A stretch of DNA of 35,151 nucleotides from Crocinitomicaceae bacterium (GCA_002713215.1 PAVO01000043.1:1-35151); one strand, 5' to 3'. Positions 16,351 to 25,001 are shown, counted from the stretch's first letter. Notes: generated by a model not told the origin, from the sequence alone. Numbers and translations are program-made.

Positions 16351-16884
16351 ATGGCGAAAACAAAATCACTCGAAAAAAGGCACAGGACCTTTATTGAAGA
16401 TCAAAAAATGTTCTTTGTAGCAACCACACCCGATTCAGGGCGCATTAACCTATCTCCAAAGGGCATGGACTCGTTTAGAATAGTTGATGAAACCACCGTG
16501 CTCTGGATGAACTTAACCGGCAGTGGGAACGAAACCCAGGCCCATGTTGCAGAAAATGGTAGAATGACCATTATGTTTTGCGCATTTGAAGGTGCACCTA
16601 ATATTTTGAGACTTTATGGGGAGGCCTCTTTTATTCTACCTGGTGATAACCGGTGGGATGACTGTATTTCAAAATTCCCAAAAATGCTTGGAACAAGGCA
16701 ATTTTTTGAATTGAAAATAGATCTTATCCAGACGTCTTGCGGGTTTGCAGTTCCCTTGTATGAATACGAAGGCCAGAGAGATACATTAACCAAATGGTCG
16801 GAACACAAAGGCGAGCAGGGAATTCGGGACTATTGGGACAAAAAAAATAAGATAAGCCTGGACGACAAACCGATCAAATTTTGA
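16351..16884 (+). CDS. Pyridoxamine 5'-phosphate oxidase-like flavoprotein
   Basis: The 177-aa protein fits the split-barrel, FMN-binding PNPOx-like superfamily. It shows an N-terminal HRTFIEDQKMFFVATTPDSGRINLSPKGMDSFRI strand-helix pattern, WMNLTGSGNETQAHVAENGRMTIMFCAFEG in the middle, then ILRLYGEASF. The C-terminal half has SCGFAVPLYEYEGQRDTL and WSEHKGEQGIRDYWDKKN, typical of a subgroup of small oxidoreductases of unknown substrate. ATG 16351 is chosen over the upstream frame start (16273), because the extra 26 residues would be encoded by a dispersed repeat and do not resemble the family. It is cytoplasmic, with no partner gene: it converges with the Ycf48-like gene 60 bases downstream. 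The substrate cannot be named from sequence. Confidence 0.85.
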   Translation: MAKTKSLEKRHRTFIEDQKMFFVATTPDSGRINLSPKGMDSFRIVDETTVLWMNLTGSGNETQAHVAENGRMTIMFCAFEGAPNILRLYGEASFILPGDNRWDDCISKFPKMLGTRQFFELKIDLIQTSCGFAVPLYEYEGQRDTLTKWSEHKGEQGIRDYWDKKNKISLDDKPIKF

Positions 16885-16944
16885 TGTCGATTTTATTCTA
16901 TGCAGTATTCAGCTATAACTTAGATGGGCTATTGCACCAAATCT

Positions 16945-18228
16945 TTAATCAACAACTAGTTTAACGGTTTGAACTTGCTCACCAGAAATGGTCAAAAAAT
17001 ACAGCCCTGCTGACAGATTCATTGCATCCAAATTAATTGCTTCGCCTCTTTGCAATGAGCCCTTGCAAAGTAATTTACCCGTATAGGATGTTAGGAAAAC
17101 TTCACCGTGAATATTCCCGGTAAAGTAAACCTGACCACTTCGGGAAACCGGGTTGGGATAGGCCATTATCCTGATATCTTCAACAGGTCTGCCAATGGAA
17201 AGGTCCTTATCCTCCACAACAAAAACATTAACTGTTCCTGCAGAATACATGGTAGTACCATTGGACTCCAACAAGGTCAGGCCAAATTTCTCTTTATGAC
17301 TGATAGACCAGGTTTTACCCCCGTCAATAGTCATATATATATAACCTTTGGTTGTGGCCAGGTAACCAATTTTTGGGTCTCTAAAATAAAAGTCGGAGGC
17401 ATTATCGGAGCTATCCTTTAGAAATGAAAGTGTAACCGTATCCCAGGACGCCCCCTGATTGAAGGTCTTATAAATCCGCTGACCATAAAACCAGTTGTTC
17501 TCTTCCATGGCTATCGCCAGGTTGTTGCTCACCTGTTGCACTTTTCCAATGGAAGTATTTGATGAATCAAAAACAAGTGAGTCCCATGTGTTACCTCCAT
17601 TAGAAGTAGTATAGATGGCTCCTTTATAGGCAAAAGAGCCATCCCATGCTCCTACAATTCCATAATCATTATCGTAAAAATCCATATCCTTTACTCCTCC
17701 ATAACTAAACCCGGCAAGCGTTTTAGTTTTCCAGGAACTCCCCCCGTTCTTTGTGCTAAAGACTTTGTTTGCAGTTGCATAATAGCCAACCTGTTCGCTT
17801 GGGAAATTGACCCGGGCAACCCCCGATCCATTTTGTGTTGCTCCCGGGCCAATGCTATCCCAAGAATTTCCACCATCTTTCGTTTTATACAAGTAGGTGG
17901 ATCTACGAGGTGAAAATTTTGCAAAGGCAATAAAGCCAATGTCTTCATTTACAAAAGACAAATTGTGCAGGTTAGAATTTTTGAAGACAATTGTGTCCGA
18001 TGATATTTTTGTCCAGCTTAATCCAGCGTCTGTACTTTTATAAAGCAATTGTTGTCCCGATCCGCGATCCATGTAACTATAGGCTACATCGCGGCTTGGA
18101 AAAGTGATCTCGTTTACTCGCAATCCCTCTTGCGTAGAGATGTTTCTCCATTGAGCATTTGCAACATTTCCCATGAATAATAGTCCTATGGCTATTAGTT
18201 TACACAACAAAAATTTAGAGTACTTCAT
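16945..18228 (-). CDS. Secreted Ycf48/Asp-box beta-propeller protein with T9SS tail
   Basis: The 427-aa protein starts at ATG 18228 with a signal peptide (KYSKFLLCKLIAIGLLFMGNVANAQ). The middle is a beta-propeller with six Asp-box motifs: STDAGLSW (about 65), KTKDGGNSW, STKNGGSSW, TSNGGNTW, KTFNQGASW and MTIDGGKTW. This resembles Ycf48/Hcf136 and BNR-sialidase type folds, but no sialidase catalytic set is visible. The last ~75 residues are a type A T9SS sorting domain (RIMAYPNPVSRSGQVYF, then LSAGLYFLTISGEQVQTVKLVVD). It is therefore probably exported and surface-anchored or released. It is transcribed away from feoA and shares a 200-bp intergenic region with it. Function is unknown; propellers of this kind in Bacteroidota are mostly uncharacterised. 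Confidence 0.88.
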   Translation of the reverse strand: MKYSKFLLCKLIAIGLLFMGNVANAQWRNISTQEGLRVNEITFPSRDVAYSYMDRGSGQQLLYKSTDAGLSWTKISSDTIVFKNSNLHNLSFVNEDIGFIAFAKFSPRRSTYLYKTKDGGNSWDSIGPGATQNGSGVARVNFPSEQVGYYATANKVFSTKNGGSSWKTKTLAGFSYGGVKDMDFYDNDYGIVGAWDGSFAYKGAIYTTSNGGNTWDSLVFDSSNTSIGKVQQVSNNLAIAMEENNWFYGQRIYKTFNQGASWDTVTLSFLKDSSDNASDFYFRDPKIGYLATTKGYIYMTIDGGKTWSISHKEKFGLTLLESNGTTMYSAGTVNVFVVEDKDLSIGRPVEDIRIMAYPNPVSRSGQVYFTGNIHGEVFLTSYTGKLLCKGSLQRGEAINLDAMNLSAGLYFLTISGEQVQTVKLVVD

Positions 18229-18281
18229 AATGCCGTTGTTTTATTTGAAAGACAAATTACGCCACTTCATATTCAAACCTA

Positions 18282-18297
18282 TGGTGTTTTTACACCA
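18282..18297. promoter_or_regulatory. Small hairpin in the shared feoA / Ycf48-like upstream region
   Basis: TGGTGT (18282-18287), loop TTTT and ACACCA (18292-18297) form a perfect 6-bp stem, directly beside a minus-strand TAGGTTTG (18281-18274) that fits TAnnTTTG for the Ycf48-like gene. No -33 element is found at the usual distance. It could be an operator or chance. Confidence 0.3.
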
Positions 18298-18346
18298 ATG
18301 GGTTGCACAAATTCCCGTAAAGGGTTTCGTTCATAAGTAAACTTTC

Positions 18347-18371
18347 GATATTGGATATTGGATATTGGATA
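18347..18371. repeat. Tandem 7-mer GATATTG, 3.6 copies
   Basis: Three full copies and a partial copy of GATATTG lie head to tail, five bases before the palindrome upstream of feoA. The unit length equals that of the TTCCTTG array at 4163-4218, and the sequence is reminiscent of the TGAATATTG part of the dispersed repeat family. Confidence 0.85.
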
Positions 18372-18375
18372 ATCT

Positions 18376-18391
18376 TACCTATTTCTAGGTA
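18376..18391. promoter_or_regulatory. Palindrome TACCTA-N4-TAGGTA upstream of feoAB
   Basis: A perfect inverted repeat with 6-base arms and a TTTC centre abuts the likely -33 TTG (18392-18394) of the feoAB promoter, a good position for a regulator. The same arms and spacing occur at 8731-8746 upstream of the suf operon. A Fur- or DtxR-type iron regulator would fit the gene content, but its identity is inference. Confidence 0.6.
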
Positions 18392-18421
18392 TTGCCTAAT
18401 GCCAGAATAACATAAACTTTG
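18392..18421 (+). promoter_or_regulatory. Likely feoAB promoter
   Basis: TTG (18392-18394) is followed after 19 bases by AAACTTTG (18414-18421), one mismatch from TAnnTTTG. The expected start of transcription falls at or just before the feoA ATG (18429), so the leader would be very short or absent. Confidence 0.55.
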
Positions 18422-18428
18422 CACACCC

Positions 18429-18653
18429 ATGTTTTTGGAGCAAGCACCTATAAAAATTGAGCTTTGTCTGGAAGATGTATCGGATACAACGCTTCAGGTT
18501 AAACTACTGGAAATGGGTTTCTCTATTGGTTCCAAAATCCAACTAATTCGACGTGCTCCATTCAATGGACCATATACCATTGGAAACCATAAATCACAAG
18601 TTATTCTGCGCAAAGAGGACGCCAGGCTTATTTCTGTTTCTAAGCTCAATTGA
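18429..18653 (+). CDS. feoA: FeoA, ferrous iron transport accessory protein
   Basis: FeoA is a small cytoplasmic SH3-like protein that supports the FeoB transporter. The 74-aa product has the family pattern: ELCLEDVSDTTLQVKLLEMGFSIGSKIQLIRRAPFNGPYTIGNHKSQVILRKEDA, with the LxEMGF...G..I..... P..GP turn and a C-terminal ILRKEDARLISV strand. Start ATG 18429 lies seven bases after a near-consensus -7 element. The TGA stop overlaps the feoB ATG by one base (TGATG), so the two are translationally coupled. FeoA is a separate protein here, whereas many Bacteroidota carry FeoA fused to FeoB (recalled knowledge). Confidence 0.93.
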   Translation: MFLEQAPIKIELCLEDVSDTTLQVKLLEMGFSIGSKIQLIRRAPFNGPYTIGNHKSQVILRKEDARLISVSKLN

Positions 18654-20632
18654 TGGACGCACTTTTAGTAGGCAATCCCAATTGTGGTAAAACATCACTG
18701 TTTAATCAGCTTACCGGGCTCAATCAAAAAGTAGGAAACTACCCTGGGATAACGGTTGAAAAGCGTGAAGGTTATTTCAAGCAGAACGACGAGGAAATCA
18801 GCGTAACGGACCTTCCTGGTATTTATAGCCTGTATCCCGGAAGCGAGGATGAAAAAATTGCTGTACAGGCTCTTCTTGCTGCTGTTAATAAACCCTCCAC
18901 GTTGGTGCTTTGCGTAATTGATATCAAAACTCCTCATAAAAATCTGCTGCTTTTATCCCAAATCGCTGAATTTGGGATTCCCCTGGTTGGAATACTTAAT
19001 TACAGAAGAAAGAGCAAACCCGAGGAAATCGATAACTGGCATAAAAACCTGACAACTCATTATAACCTTTCCTTTGTTAAGGTAAATGCCAATAGCGGAA
19101 AAGGAATCGACGACTTAAAAAGTACCATAGTAGATCAACAAGCATGGGCACAACCAGAAATTAAAACATCAATACAAAACCTACCTTATGATCAATGGAT
19201 CAAAAAAGCACTGGAAGAATCAGGGAAGCAGACAGTTCAGAGCATTACGCAAGACCTAAGAAAAAAACTGGAATGGATCGATGCTATCTTTCCTTCTAGT
19301 GAAAATGCGATTGAAACAAAAGGTGCTAATCCAAGTTTCAACCGATCAGCAAAACTCGACTCCCTCCTTATGCATCCATTGTGGGGATACGTTCTGTTTT
19401 CTGCTTTTCTACTGATTATTTTTCAGGCGATTTTCTCCTGGTCAGCCTATCCCATGGACCTTATTGAGTATGGATTTGGTGCCTTGTCAACCCAACTTCA
19501 AAACATACTTCCCTCCAACTTTATCACCAATTCAATTACTGATGGAATTATCCCGGGACTTGCCGGGGTAGTTGTTTTTGTTCCGCAAATTGCCTTCCTC
19601 TTTTTATTCATCGCCCTTTTTGAAGAATCGGGTTATATGAGCCGGGTCGTCTATTTGATGGATCGGCTGGTAAAACCATTTGGGCTTTCGGGTAAAAGCG
19701 TAGTGCCTTTAATTTCAGGATATGCCTGCGCCATACCGGCTATTATGTCAACACGAACCATTAAACATCCACGCGAGCGGCTTATTACCATGTTGGTCAT
19801 CCCCTTTATGACCTGCTCGGCGAGAATTCCTGTTTACACCACATTAATAGCCCTGATGGTTTCCTCCGAAGCGAAGCTGGGGTTTCTTAATGTTCAGGGG
19901 CTGGTACTTTTTGCAATGTACTTTTTTGGGGCTTTCATGTCCTTTTTTATTGCTCTTATTTCTAACAAAATATTGGCAGGAAAGGGGCGGTCCTTATTGT
20001 TAATGGAATTACCCAATTACAAGATTCCTTCTTTTAAAACCATTACGCTAACCATGTACGAAAAAAGTAAATCCTTTGTCCTGCAGGCCGGTAAAGTGAT
20101 TTTGCTCGTTTCATTGGTTTTATACTTTATGGCCAACATTGGATTCAACGAAACATTTGAAAGAATTGAGAACAACGACCCGACGTTAGTTCAGAATTTA
20201 AGCCCCAATGAAGTTGCCAAACTAAAATTGGAAAATAGCCTTATTGGTCAACTTGGTAAGGGCATTGAACCAGCCATTAAACCATTGGGTTATGATTGGA
20301 AAATTGGTATTTCCTTAATTACCTCCTTCGCAGCACGCGAAGTTTTTGTGGGGACAATGGCTACCATTTATGCATTGGAGGAAGATGGAGAAGATACAAG
20401 CTCCATTGTGCAACAGATGAGAAACGACCGGGATGAAAATGGTGACCCGAAATATTCATTGGCCGTTATTCTAAGCTTACTGGTTTTCTATGCTTTAGCG
20501 ATGCAATGCCTGGGAACGGTTGCGGTAATGAATAAAGAAACCCAGGGATGGAAATGGCCAATAATTCAATTGGTAGTTGCGAGTGGAACGGCCTATGTGC
20601 TTGCTTTCATCGTATTTCAAATCTTTAAATAG
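18653..20632 (+). CDS. feoB: FeoB, ferrous iron transporter with N-terminal G domain
   Basis: FeoB moves Fe2+ across the inner membrane, controlled by a GTPase-like domain. From ATG 18653 it has 659 residues, slightly short for the family. G1 GNPNCGKT is at 7-14, the G2 threonine in PGITVEK at about 34, and G3 DLPG at 53-56. The expected G4 (NxxD) is NYRR at 116-119, lacking the Asp that reads guanine. A helical linker follows, then the membrane part from about 240: two Gate-type halves with GLAGVVVFVPQIAFLFLFIALFEESGYMSR, SGYACAIPAIMSTRTI (conserved Cys) and MTCSARIPVY, and the C-terminal AAREVFVGTMATIYAL and LALAMQCLGT-like regions. It is coupled to feoA. Transport identity is secure; nucleotide preference is in doubt. 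Confidence 0.95.
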   Translation: MDALLVGNPNCGKTSLFNQLTGLNQKVGNYPGITVEKREGYFKQNDEEISVTDLPGIYSLYPGSEDEKIAVQALLAAVNKPSTLVLCVIDIKTPHKNLLLLSQIAEFGIPLVGILNYRRKSKPEEIDNWHKNLTTHYNLSFVKVNANSGKGIDDLKSTIVDQQAWAQPEIKTSIQNLPYDQWIKKALEESGKQTVQSITQDLRKKLEWIDAIFPSSENAIETKGANPSFNRSAKLDSLLMHPLWGYVLFSAFLLIIFQAIFSWSAYPMDLIEYGFGALSTQLQNILPSNFITNSITDGIIPGLAGVVVFVPQIAFLFLFIALFEESGYMSRVVYLMDRLVKPFGLSGKSVVPLISGYACAIPAIMSTRTIKHPRERLITMLVIPFMTCSARIPVYTTLIALMVSSEAKLGFLNVQGLVLFAMYFFGAFMSFFIALISNKILAGKGRSLLLMELPNYKIPSFKTITLTMYEKSKSFVLQAGKVILLVSLVLYFMANIGFNETFERIENNDPTLVQNLSPNEVAKLKLENSLIGQLGKGIEPAIKPLGYDWKIGISLITSFAAREVFVGTMATIYALEEDGEDTSSIVQQMRNDRDENGDPKYSLAVILSLLVFYALAMQCLGTVAVMNKETQGWKWPIIQLVVASGTAYVLAFIVFQIFK

Positions 20633-20651
20633 CGGTTGCTAACAATAAACC

Positions 20652-20659
20652 TACTTTTG
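20652..20659 (+). promoter_or_regulatory. Possible -7 element of thiL
   Basis: TACTTTTG fits TAnnTTTG exactly and lies 17 bases before the ATG at 20677, but there is no TTG at the 19-21 base distance upstream. thiL may instead be read through from feoAB, which ends 44 bases before. Confidence 0.35.
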
Positions 20660-20676
20660 CAGCAAAATTGAACACC

Positions 20677-21726
20677 ATGTTGGCAGGGTCAGAAGATAGA
20701 ACAGAGCTGGAAGAGCTTGGAGAATTTGGATTAATCGATCATTTAACCAAAGGCTTGGAAAATGTAAATTCCTCAACCGTTAAAGGGGTTGGTGACGATG
20801 CGGCGGTAATTGATTCTGGTGACAAGTACACCCTGGTAAGCACAGACATGTTAATAGAGGGAGTACACTTCGATTTGATGTATGCCCCCATGAAACATCT
20901 AGGCTACAAAGCTGTGGTCGTTAATTTTTCTGACATCTACGCCATGAATGGACATCCGAAACAAATCACAGTTTCCTTGGCTATAAGCAATCGGTTTTCA
21001 GTCGAAGCGCTAGATGAGTTCTATGCAGGCGTTAAGCTGGCATGTGAATTATACAAAGTTGACTTGGTGGGTGGTGATACAACTTCATCATTAAGCGGGC
21101 TGTGTGTTTCCATTACTGCCATTGGAGAAGTAGAAAAGGATAAAATAGTATACCGAAACGGAGCCAATGAAAATGACTTGATCTGCGTAAGTGGAGATTT
21201 AGGTGCTGCATATGTGGGGCTTCAGTTGTTGGAAAGAGAAAAGCAAATTTTCAAAGAGAACTCAAACATTCAGCCTGATTTAGAAGGTATGGACTATGTA
21301 CTTGAAAGGCAATTGAAACCAGAGGCTAGAAAGGCAGTGGTAGAAATGCTAGAAAAGGCTGAAGTATTGCCTACCTCAATGATTGATGTTTCCGATGGGT
21401 TGGCTTCTGAATTGCTGCACATTGCCAGTCATTCGAATTGTGGCGTTGCCATTTACGAAGACAAATTACCCATTGATCCTGCAACCGTTTCAGGTGCTGA
21501 AAACTTAGGCCTTGATGGCACCGTTGCAGCTCTTAACGGGGGTGAAGATTATGAGTTGTTGTTTACCATTCCTCAAATTCATTTTGAAACCGTTCGTGTC
21601 ATGGAAGGAATATCAATCATTGGCCACATTAATGACCGCGAATCGGGTTACAACATGATTTCTAAGGGAAATAGCATTATTCCGCTCACAGCGCAAGGGT
21701 GGGATTCTTTTTTGAGCAACAATTAG
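20677..21726 (+). CDS. thiL: ThiL, thiamine-monophosphate kinase
   Basis: ThiL phosphorylates thiamine monophosphate to the active cofactor thiamine diphosphate, the last step of the pathway. The 349-aa protein (ATG 20677; an upstream in-frame TTG at 20668 is less likely) has the family motifs in order: GEFGLIDHL, GVGDDAAVI, LVSTDMLIEGVHFDL, VVVNFSDIYAMNGHP, VDLVGGDTTSS (metal and ATP site), SMIDVSDGLASEL and NGGEDYELLFT. Length and motifs are those of a complete AIR-synthase-like kinase. It follows feoB by 44 bases and converges with the hybrid histidine kinase gene, with a small hairpin between. No other thiamine genes are nearby. Confidence 0.96.
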   Translation: MLAGSEDRTELEELGEFGLIDHLTKGLENVNSSTVKGVGDDAAVIDSGDKYTLVSTDMLIEGVHFDLMYAPMKHLGYKAVVVNFSDIYAMNGHPKQITVSLAISNRFSVEALDEFYAGVKLACELYKVDLVGGDTTSSLSGLCVSITAIGEVEKDKIVYRNGANENDLICVSGDLGAAYVGLQLLEREKQIFKENSNIQPDLEGMDYVLERQLKPEARKAVVEMLEKAEVLPTSMIDVSDGLASELLHIASHSNCGVAIYEDKLPIDPATVSGAENLGLDGTVAALNGGEDYELLFTIPQIHFETVRVMEGISIIGHINDRESGYNMISKGNSIIPLTAQGWDSFLSNN

Positions 21727-21727
21727 T

Positions 21728-21742
21728 AACCCTGACGGGGTT
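21728..21742. terminator. Small hairpin between convergent thiL and kinase genes
   Basis: AACCC (21728-21732), loop TGACG and GGGTT (21738-21742) form a short stem exactly between the two convergent stop codons. On the plus strand a run of seven Ts follows some ten bases later. The stem is short, so terminator activity is uncertain. Confidence 0.4.
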
Positions 21743-24256
21743 CTAACCTTTTTTTACATTGGCCAGAATGGATAGCAATTGATTCGGGTCGAAGGGCTTT
21801 GAAATATAACCATCCATTCCTGCCTGATTTACTTTCTCCTTTACATCTCCCAGTGCATCGGCTGACATGGCAATTATTTTAAGGGATTTGAAATAGCTCC
21901 CATCCATTGACCGGATGGTTCGGGAAGTTTCATAACCATCCATTTCCGGCATCTGAAGGTCCATTAAAACGGCATCAACGTTCTTTTCACGAACTATGTT
22001 TAGTGAATCCTCTCCGGAATCAACAACCACAACGTCGGCTCCCCATCGGGTCAAAAACTTGTGGGCTACCTTCTGATTGATAGGATTATCTTCAACCAGC
22101 AGAATTTTTAATCCATCCAAGTTTGCCAAGTCCGCATTTTCGTTCAATACTTCTATTGGTTTTTCGGTTGTTTCAAAAGTTAACCGAATGTAAAAGGTCG
22201 ATCCTTTTCCTTTTTCACTTTCGAGCCAAATTTTACCTCCCTGCAATTCTACCAGCATTCTGGTAATAGCCAATCCTAAACCAGTTCCACCATATTCACG
22301 AGTTGTTTTTGAATCAGCCTGTGAGAAATTCTTGAAAATTAATTCCTGTTTACTTGCCTCGATTCCTATTCCGGTATCCTTAAACCAAATCAGAACAGTT
22401 TCTTTATTACCATCCGAGTTCTCCAGTTTGCTGCCAATTTCAACAGAACCCTTTGAAGTAAACTTAACAGCGTTGCTTAATATGTTATATATAATCTGAT
22501 TCAATCGATTGTAGTCGCCCAGAAAATGACTAGAAATGGTATCGTCTACTTTTAAGTTGATGGTGATTCCTTTATCCTTTGCACTTTGAGCAAATACCTC
22601 GTGAGCTCGTTGCAGTTTTTCATTTAATCGGAATGGGATTTTTTCAAATTGGATTCCACCGGATTCAATTTTTGTCAGGTCTAGAATATCGTTGATTAAG
22701 CTCAGCAGAGAATCTGCTGAATATTTGAGTGGAAGCAGTTGCTCCTTTTGTTCTTCTCTCGGATTCTCTTCCAGCAACAAATTGGCAAACCCAACAATTG
22801 AATTTAATGGTGTTCTTATTTCGTGACTCATGGTAGAAAGGAAATTCTCCTTTTCCTTGGCTCCCTCCAGCGCTCGCTCTTTGGCACGTTTTAGTTCTGC
22901 AATCTCATTCTTTCTATCCGTAATATCTCTAAATGCCCATATTCGTCCAAAATTGTGTCCCGTTTCATCAACTATAGCCGAAGAATAGAAGTCGTAAATC
23001 TTTCCGCTATTCAAGTGAATTTCTTCCTGTACCTCAGTGACCGAATTCATTCGAATTAAACCCTTTAACTCATTGGCCATTGCCGGATCTTCCAGCATTT
23101 TACATACGGAATCAAGGTATAACCTAGAGTCAGCCCCTTTGATTAATTTCTCGTCAAATTCAACCATGTTAGCGAACCGTTTGTTAAACGAAATAATTCG
23201 AAAATCTTCGTCAGCTACAATTAATCCATCACGCGAAGTTTCCTGCTGCTCTTCAAGTATAGTTAAGGCTCTGGCTAACCCTTCCCGACTCTTTTCCAGC
23301 TCATCAGTATTTCTGGATATATCCCTCAGGTTGATAACAAATACTACAATAACCAGCGTAATGATGGCAAAAAATGAAATGAAAATAATCTGCAATTTGC
23401 TTCTAACCGGTTCGATGAAGTCCTTGTCAGAAACCGAAAAAATGAGGCCATATCGTTCGGAAAAGATTTCAATGGGATGATAGATGGTAAGGAACACATT
23501 AGCCCGGTTTGACCCCGAATGAATCAACTCCCCCTTTTGATGTTCCAATAAATCGTTTACAATCCGTTGTCGGTGTTTTCTTATTAAGCCAAAATCACTA
23601 TCAACCTGTTCTCCCTGATGCGCTATCCGAAATCCCATGTTTTCACTAAAGACCACTTTATATCCATGATCTCCAATAAACTGATGCTTGCTCTCAGACT
23701 TAATTAGATTAAATACATTAATCAGTGCTGCTAAATAAACCTTGTTAGTGTCTTCAGGAGAACTGGTTGGAATAATTGCCAGTGACTTATTACCTTTTAA
23801 ATGTACAATCTTCGGAGAGGTAGAAAACTGCAGCGGGTACGAACTATTGGCCAAAGGTAAATAGCCTTCTTCGGCATTTTCATGCTCATCAACGTCAACA
23901 AAATAAATTTGACTTTCATCATAAATAAACAACGTATCAACAAACTCTCCATACCTTTTACTCAAATTCTGGATTCGATATCTGAGCTTTTTAGCATTTT
24001 CAGATTCCAAGTCAAATACCTGTCCAAAATCGTCAATTTCCGCTATAAACGGAATTTCGTTATTGAACTCCCTGATCAACTGATCAATTTTATCAATAGA
24101 AATTTCAACTTGTCGGTCCAAGTATTTCGAGCGTGCTTCAATCTGCTGAGTTAGCAAAGTGCTATACAGGAAGTAACTAAGAATCAATAGCCCGATGATT
24201 ATAATGGGAAGTGAAAAAAAAGTAACCGGGCTTGTTTTCGCGAAATCTCTCAGCAT
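21743..24256 (-). CDS. Hybrid sensor histidine kinase with C-terminal receiver domain
   Basis: The 837-aa inner-membrane kinase has a first transmembrane segment (about 12-33), a periplasmic sensing region of about 255 residues (CHASE/Cache-like; includes YLPLANSSYPLQFSTSPKIVHL), and a second membrane segment (about 289-311). A coiled linker and a PAS domain follow (about 335-450: GLIVADEDFRIISFNKRFANM). HisKA has the phospho-accepting His478 in FLSTMSHEIRTPLNSIVGFANLL. The HATPase part has NQIIYNILSNAVKFT, DTGIGI and GGTGLGLAI. A receiver domain near the end has VEDN, Asp766 in VLMDLQMPEMDGYE and the lysine in YISKPF. The signal is unknown and no response regulator gene is adjacent, so the phosphate may pass through its own receiver to a distant Hpt protein. 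It lies 63 bases downstream of comF on the same strand. Confidence 0.93.
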   Translation of the reverse strand: MLRDFAKTSPVTFFSLPIIIIGLLILSYFLYSTLLTQQIEARSKYLDRQVEISIDKIDQLIREFNNEIPFIAEIDDFGQVFDLESENAKKLRYRIQNLSKRYGEFVDTLFIYDESQIYFVDVDEHENAEEGYLPLANSSYPLQFSTSPKIVHLKGNKSLAIIPTSSPEDTNKVYLAALINVFNLIKSESKHQFIGDHGYKVVFSENMGFRIAHQGEQVDSDFGLIRKHRQRIVNDLLEHQKGELIHSGSNRANVFLTIYHPIEIFSERYGLIFSVSDKDFIEPVRSKLQIIFISFFAIITLVIVVFVINLRDISRNTDELEKSREGLARALTILEEQQETSRDGLIVADEDFRIISFNKRFANMVEFDEKLIKGADSRLYLDSVCKMLEDPAMANELKGLIRMNSVTEVQEEIHLNSGKIYDFYSSAIVDETGHNFGRIWAFRDITDRKNEIAELKRAKERALEGAKEKENFLSTMSHEIRTPLNSIVGFANLLLEENPREEQKEQLLPLKYSADSLLSLINDILDLTKIESGGIQFEKIPFRLNEKLQRAHEVFAQSAKDKGITINLKVDDTISSHFLGDYNRLNQIIYNILSNAVKFTSKGSVEIGSKLENSDGNKETVLIWFKDTGIGIEASKQELIFKNFSQADSKTTREYGGTGLGLAITRMLVELQGGKIWLESEKGKGSTFYIRLTFETTEKPIEVLNENADLANLDGLKILLVEDNPINQKVAHKFLTRWGADVVVVDSGEDSLNIVREKNVDAVLMDLQMPEMDGYETSRTIRSMDGSYFKSLKIIAMSADALGDVKEKVNQAGMDGYISKPFDPNQLLSILANVKKG

Positions 24257-24319
24257 ATGCTACAAAAGCAGTAATTGACGAATTTAAACTAAATCGTATT
24301 CAATTGCACCTTACTACAA

Positions 24320-25000
24320 CTAAATTACGGCTGCTAACGTCGAAACATAAACCTTCGCCGAAGAGATTTTATTAATGGCTCTTGCGCATGCAGCTATGGT
24401 AGACCCTGTGGTTATTACATCATCAATTAGTAAAATATTTCTCCCATTCAGTTCTTTTGGGTTGCACACTTCAAATATGTTTTCAACATTTTTATGCCTT
24501 TCATAGTGGCCCTTATTGGTTTGAGAAGTATTTGCATGCTTCCTTTTTACTGAATGATTTAGCACATCAACACGCAATTGTTCTGACAATCCTTTCGCTA
24601 TTGGATCACATTGGTTATATCCTCTTAACCTTAACTTGGATTTGTGCAAGGGTAATGGAATAATAGCATCTATCTTATTATAAATAGTGGAACACTTCAA
24701 TTCCCTGGCCATAAGAGCTCCTAATTCTTCTCCCAGTTCTTTCTTGCCCTTATATTTTAATTGATGCATCAGCTTTTGAATTCGGTTGCCCTTTTTAAAA
24801 TAGAATGCGCTTGAGGCATGCTCAATATGTGCTTTTCCCCACAATAGTTTAACTACCGGGTTTTCAATCCGCTGTGAAAATTTGGTCTTGGGTAAATGGC
24901 TTTTGCATTTAAGGCATATGTTTTGATCGTATTTGCGAAGAGGTTCAGCGCAGCTTAAGCAAACATGTGGATAGATTAATGATATAATTTCTTTAAGCAC
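24320..25000 (-). CDS. comF: ComF-family phosphoribosyltransferase-like protein
   Basis: ComF proteins are PRTase-fold proteins linked to uptake of DNA during natural transformation; the reaction is not established. The 226-aa protein has the N-terminal zinc-ribbon type cysteines 14, 17, 29 and 32 (CLSCAEP and CLKC). It also has the internal YKGKKELGEELGALMA and PLPLHKSKLRLRGYNQCDPIAKGLS segments, and the PRPP-binding loop in ILLIDDVITTGST (189-201) near the C-terminus. Length is typical. It starts at ATG 25000, back-to-back with the coiled-coil gene at 25056, whose promoter begins two bases from the comF start. The hybrid kinase gene follows downstream and could be co-transcribed. Confidence 0.92.
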   Translation of the reverse strand: MLKEIISLIYPHVCLSCAEPLRKYDQNICLKCKSHLPKTKFSQRIENPVVKLLWGKAHIEHASSAFYFKKGNRIQKLMHQLKYKGKKELGEELGALMARELKCSTIYNKIDAIIPLPLHKSKLRLRGYNQCDPIAKGLSEQLRVDVLNHSVKRKHANTSQTNKGHYERHKNVENIFEVCNPKELNGRNILLIDDVITTGSTIAACARAINKISSAKVYVSTLAAVI

Positions 25001-25001
25001 G

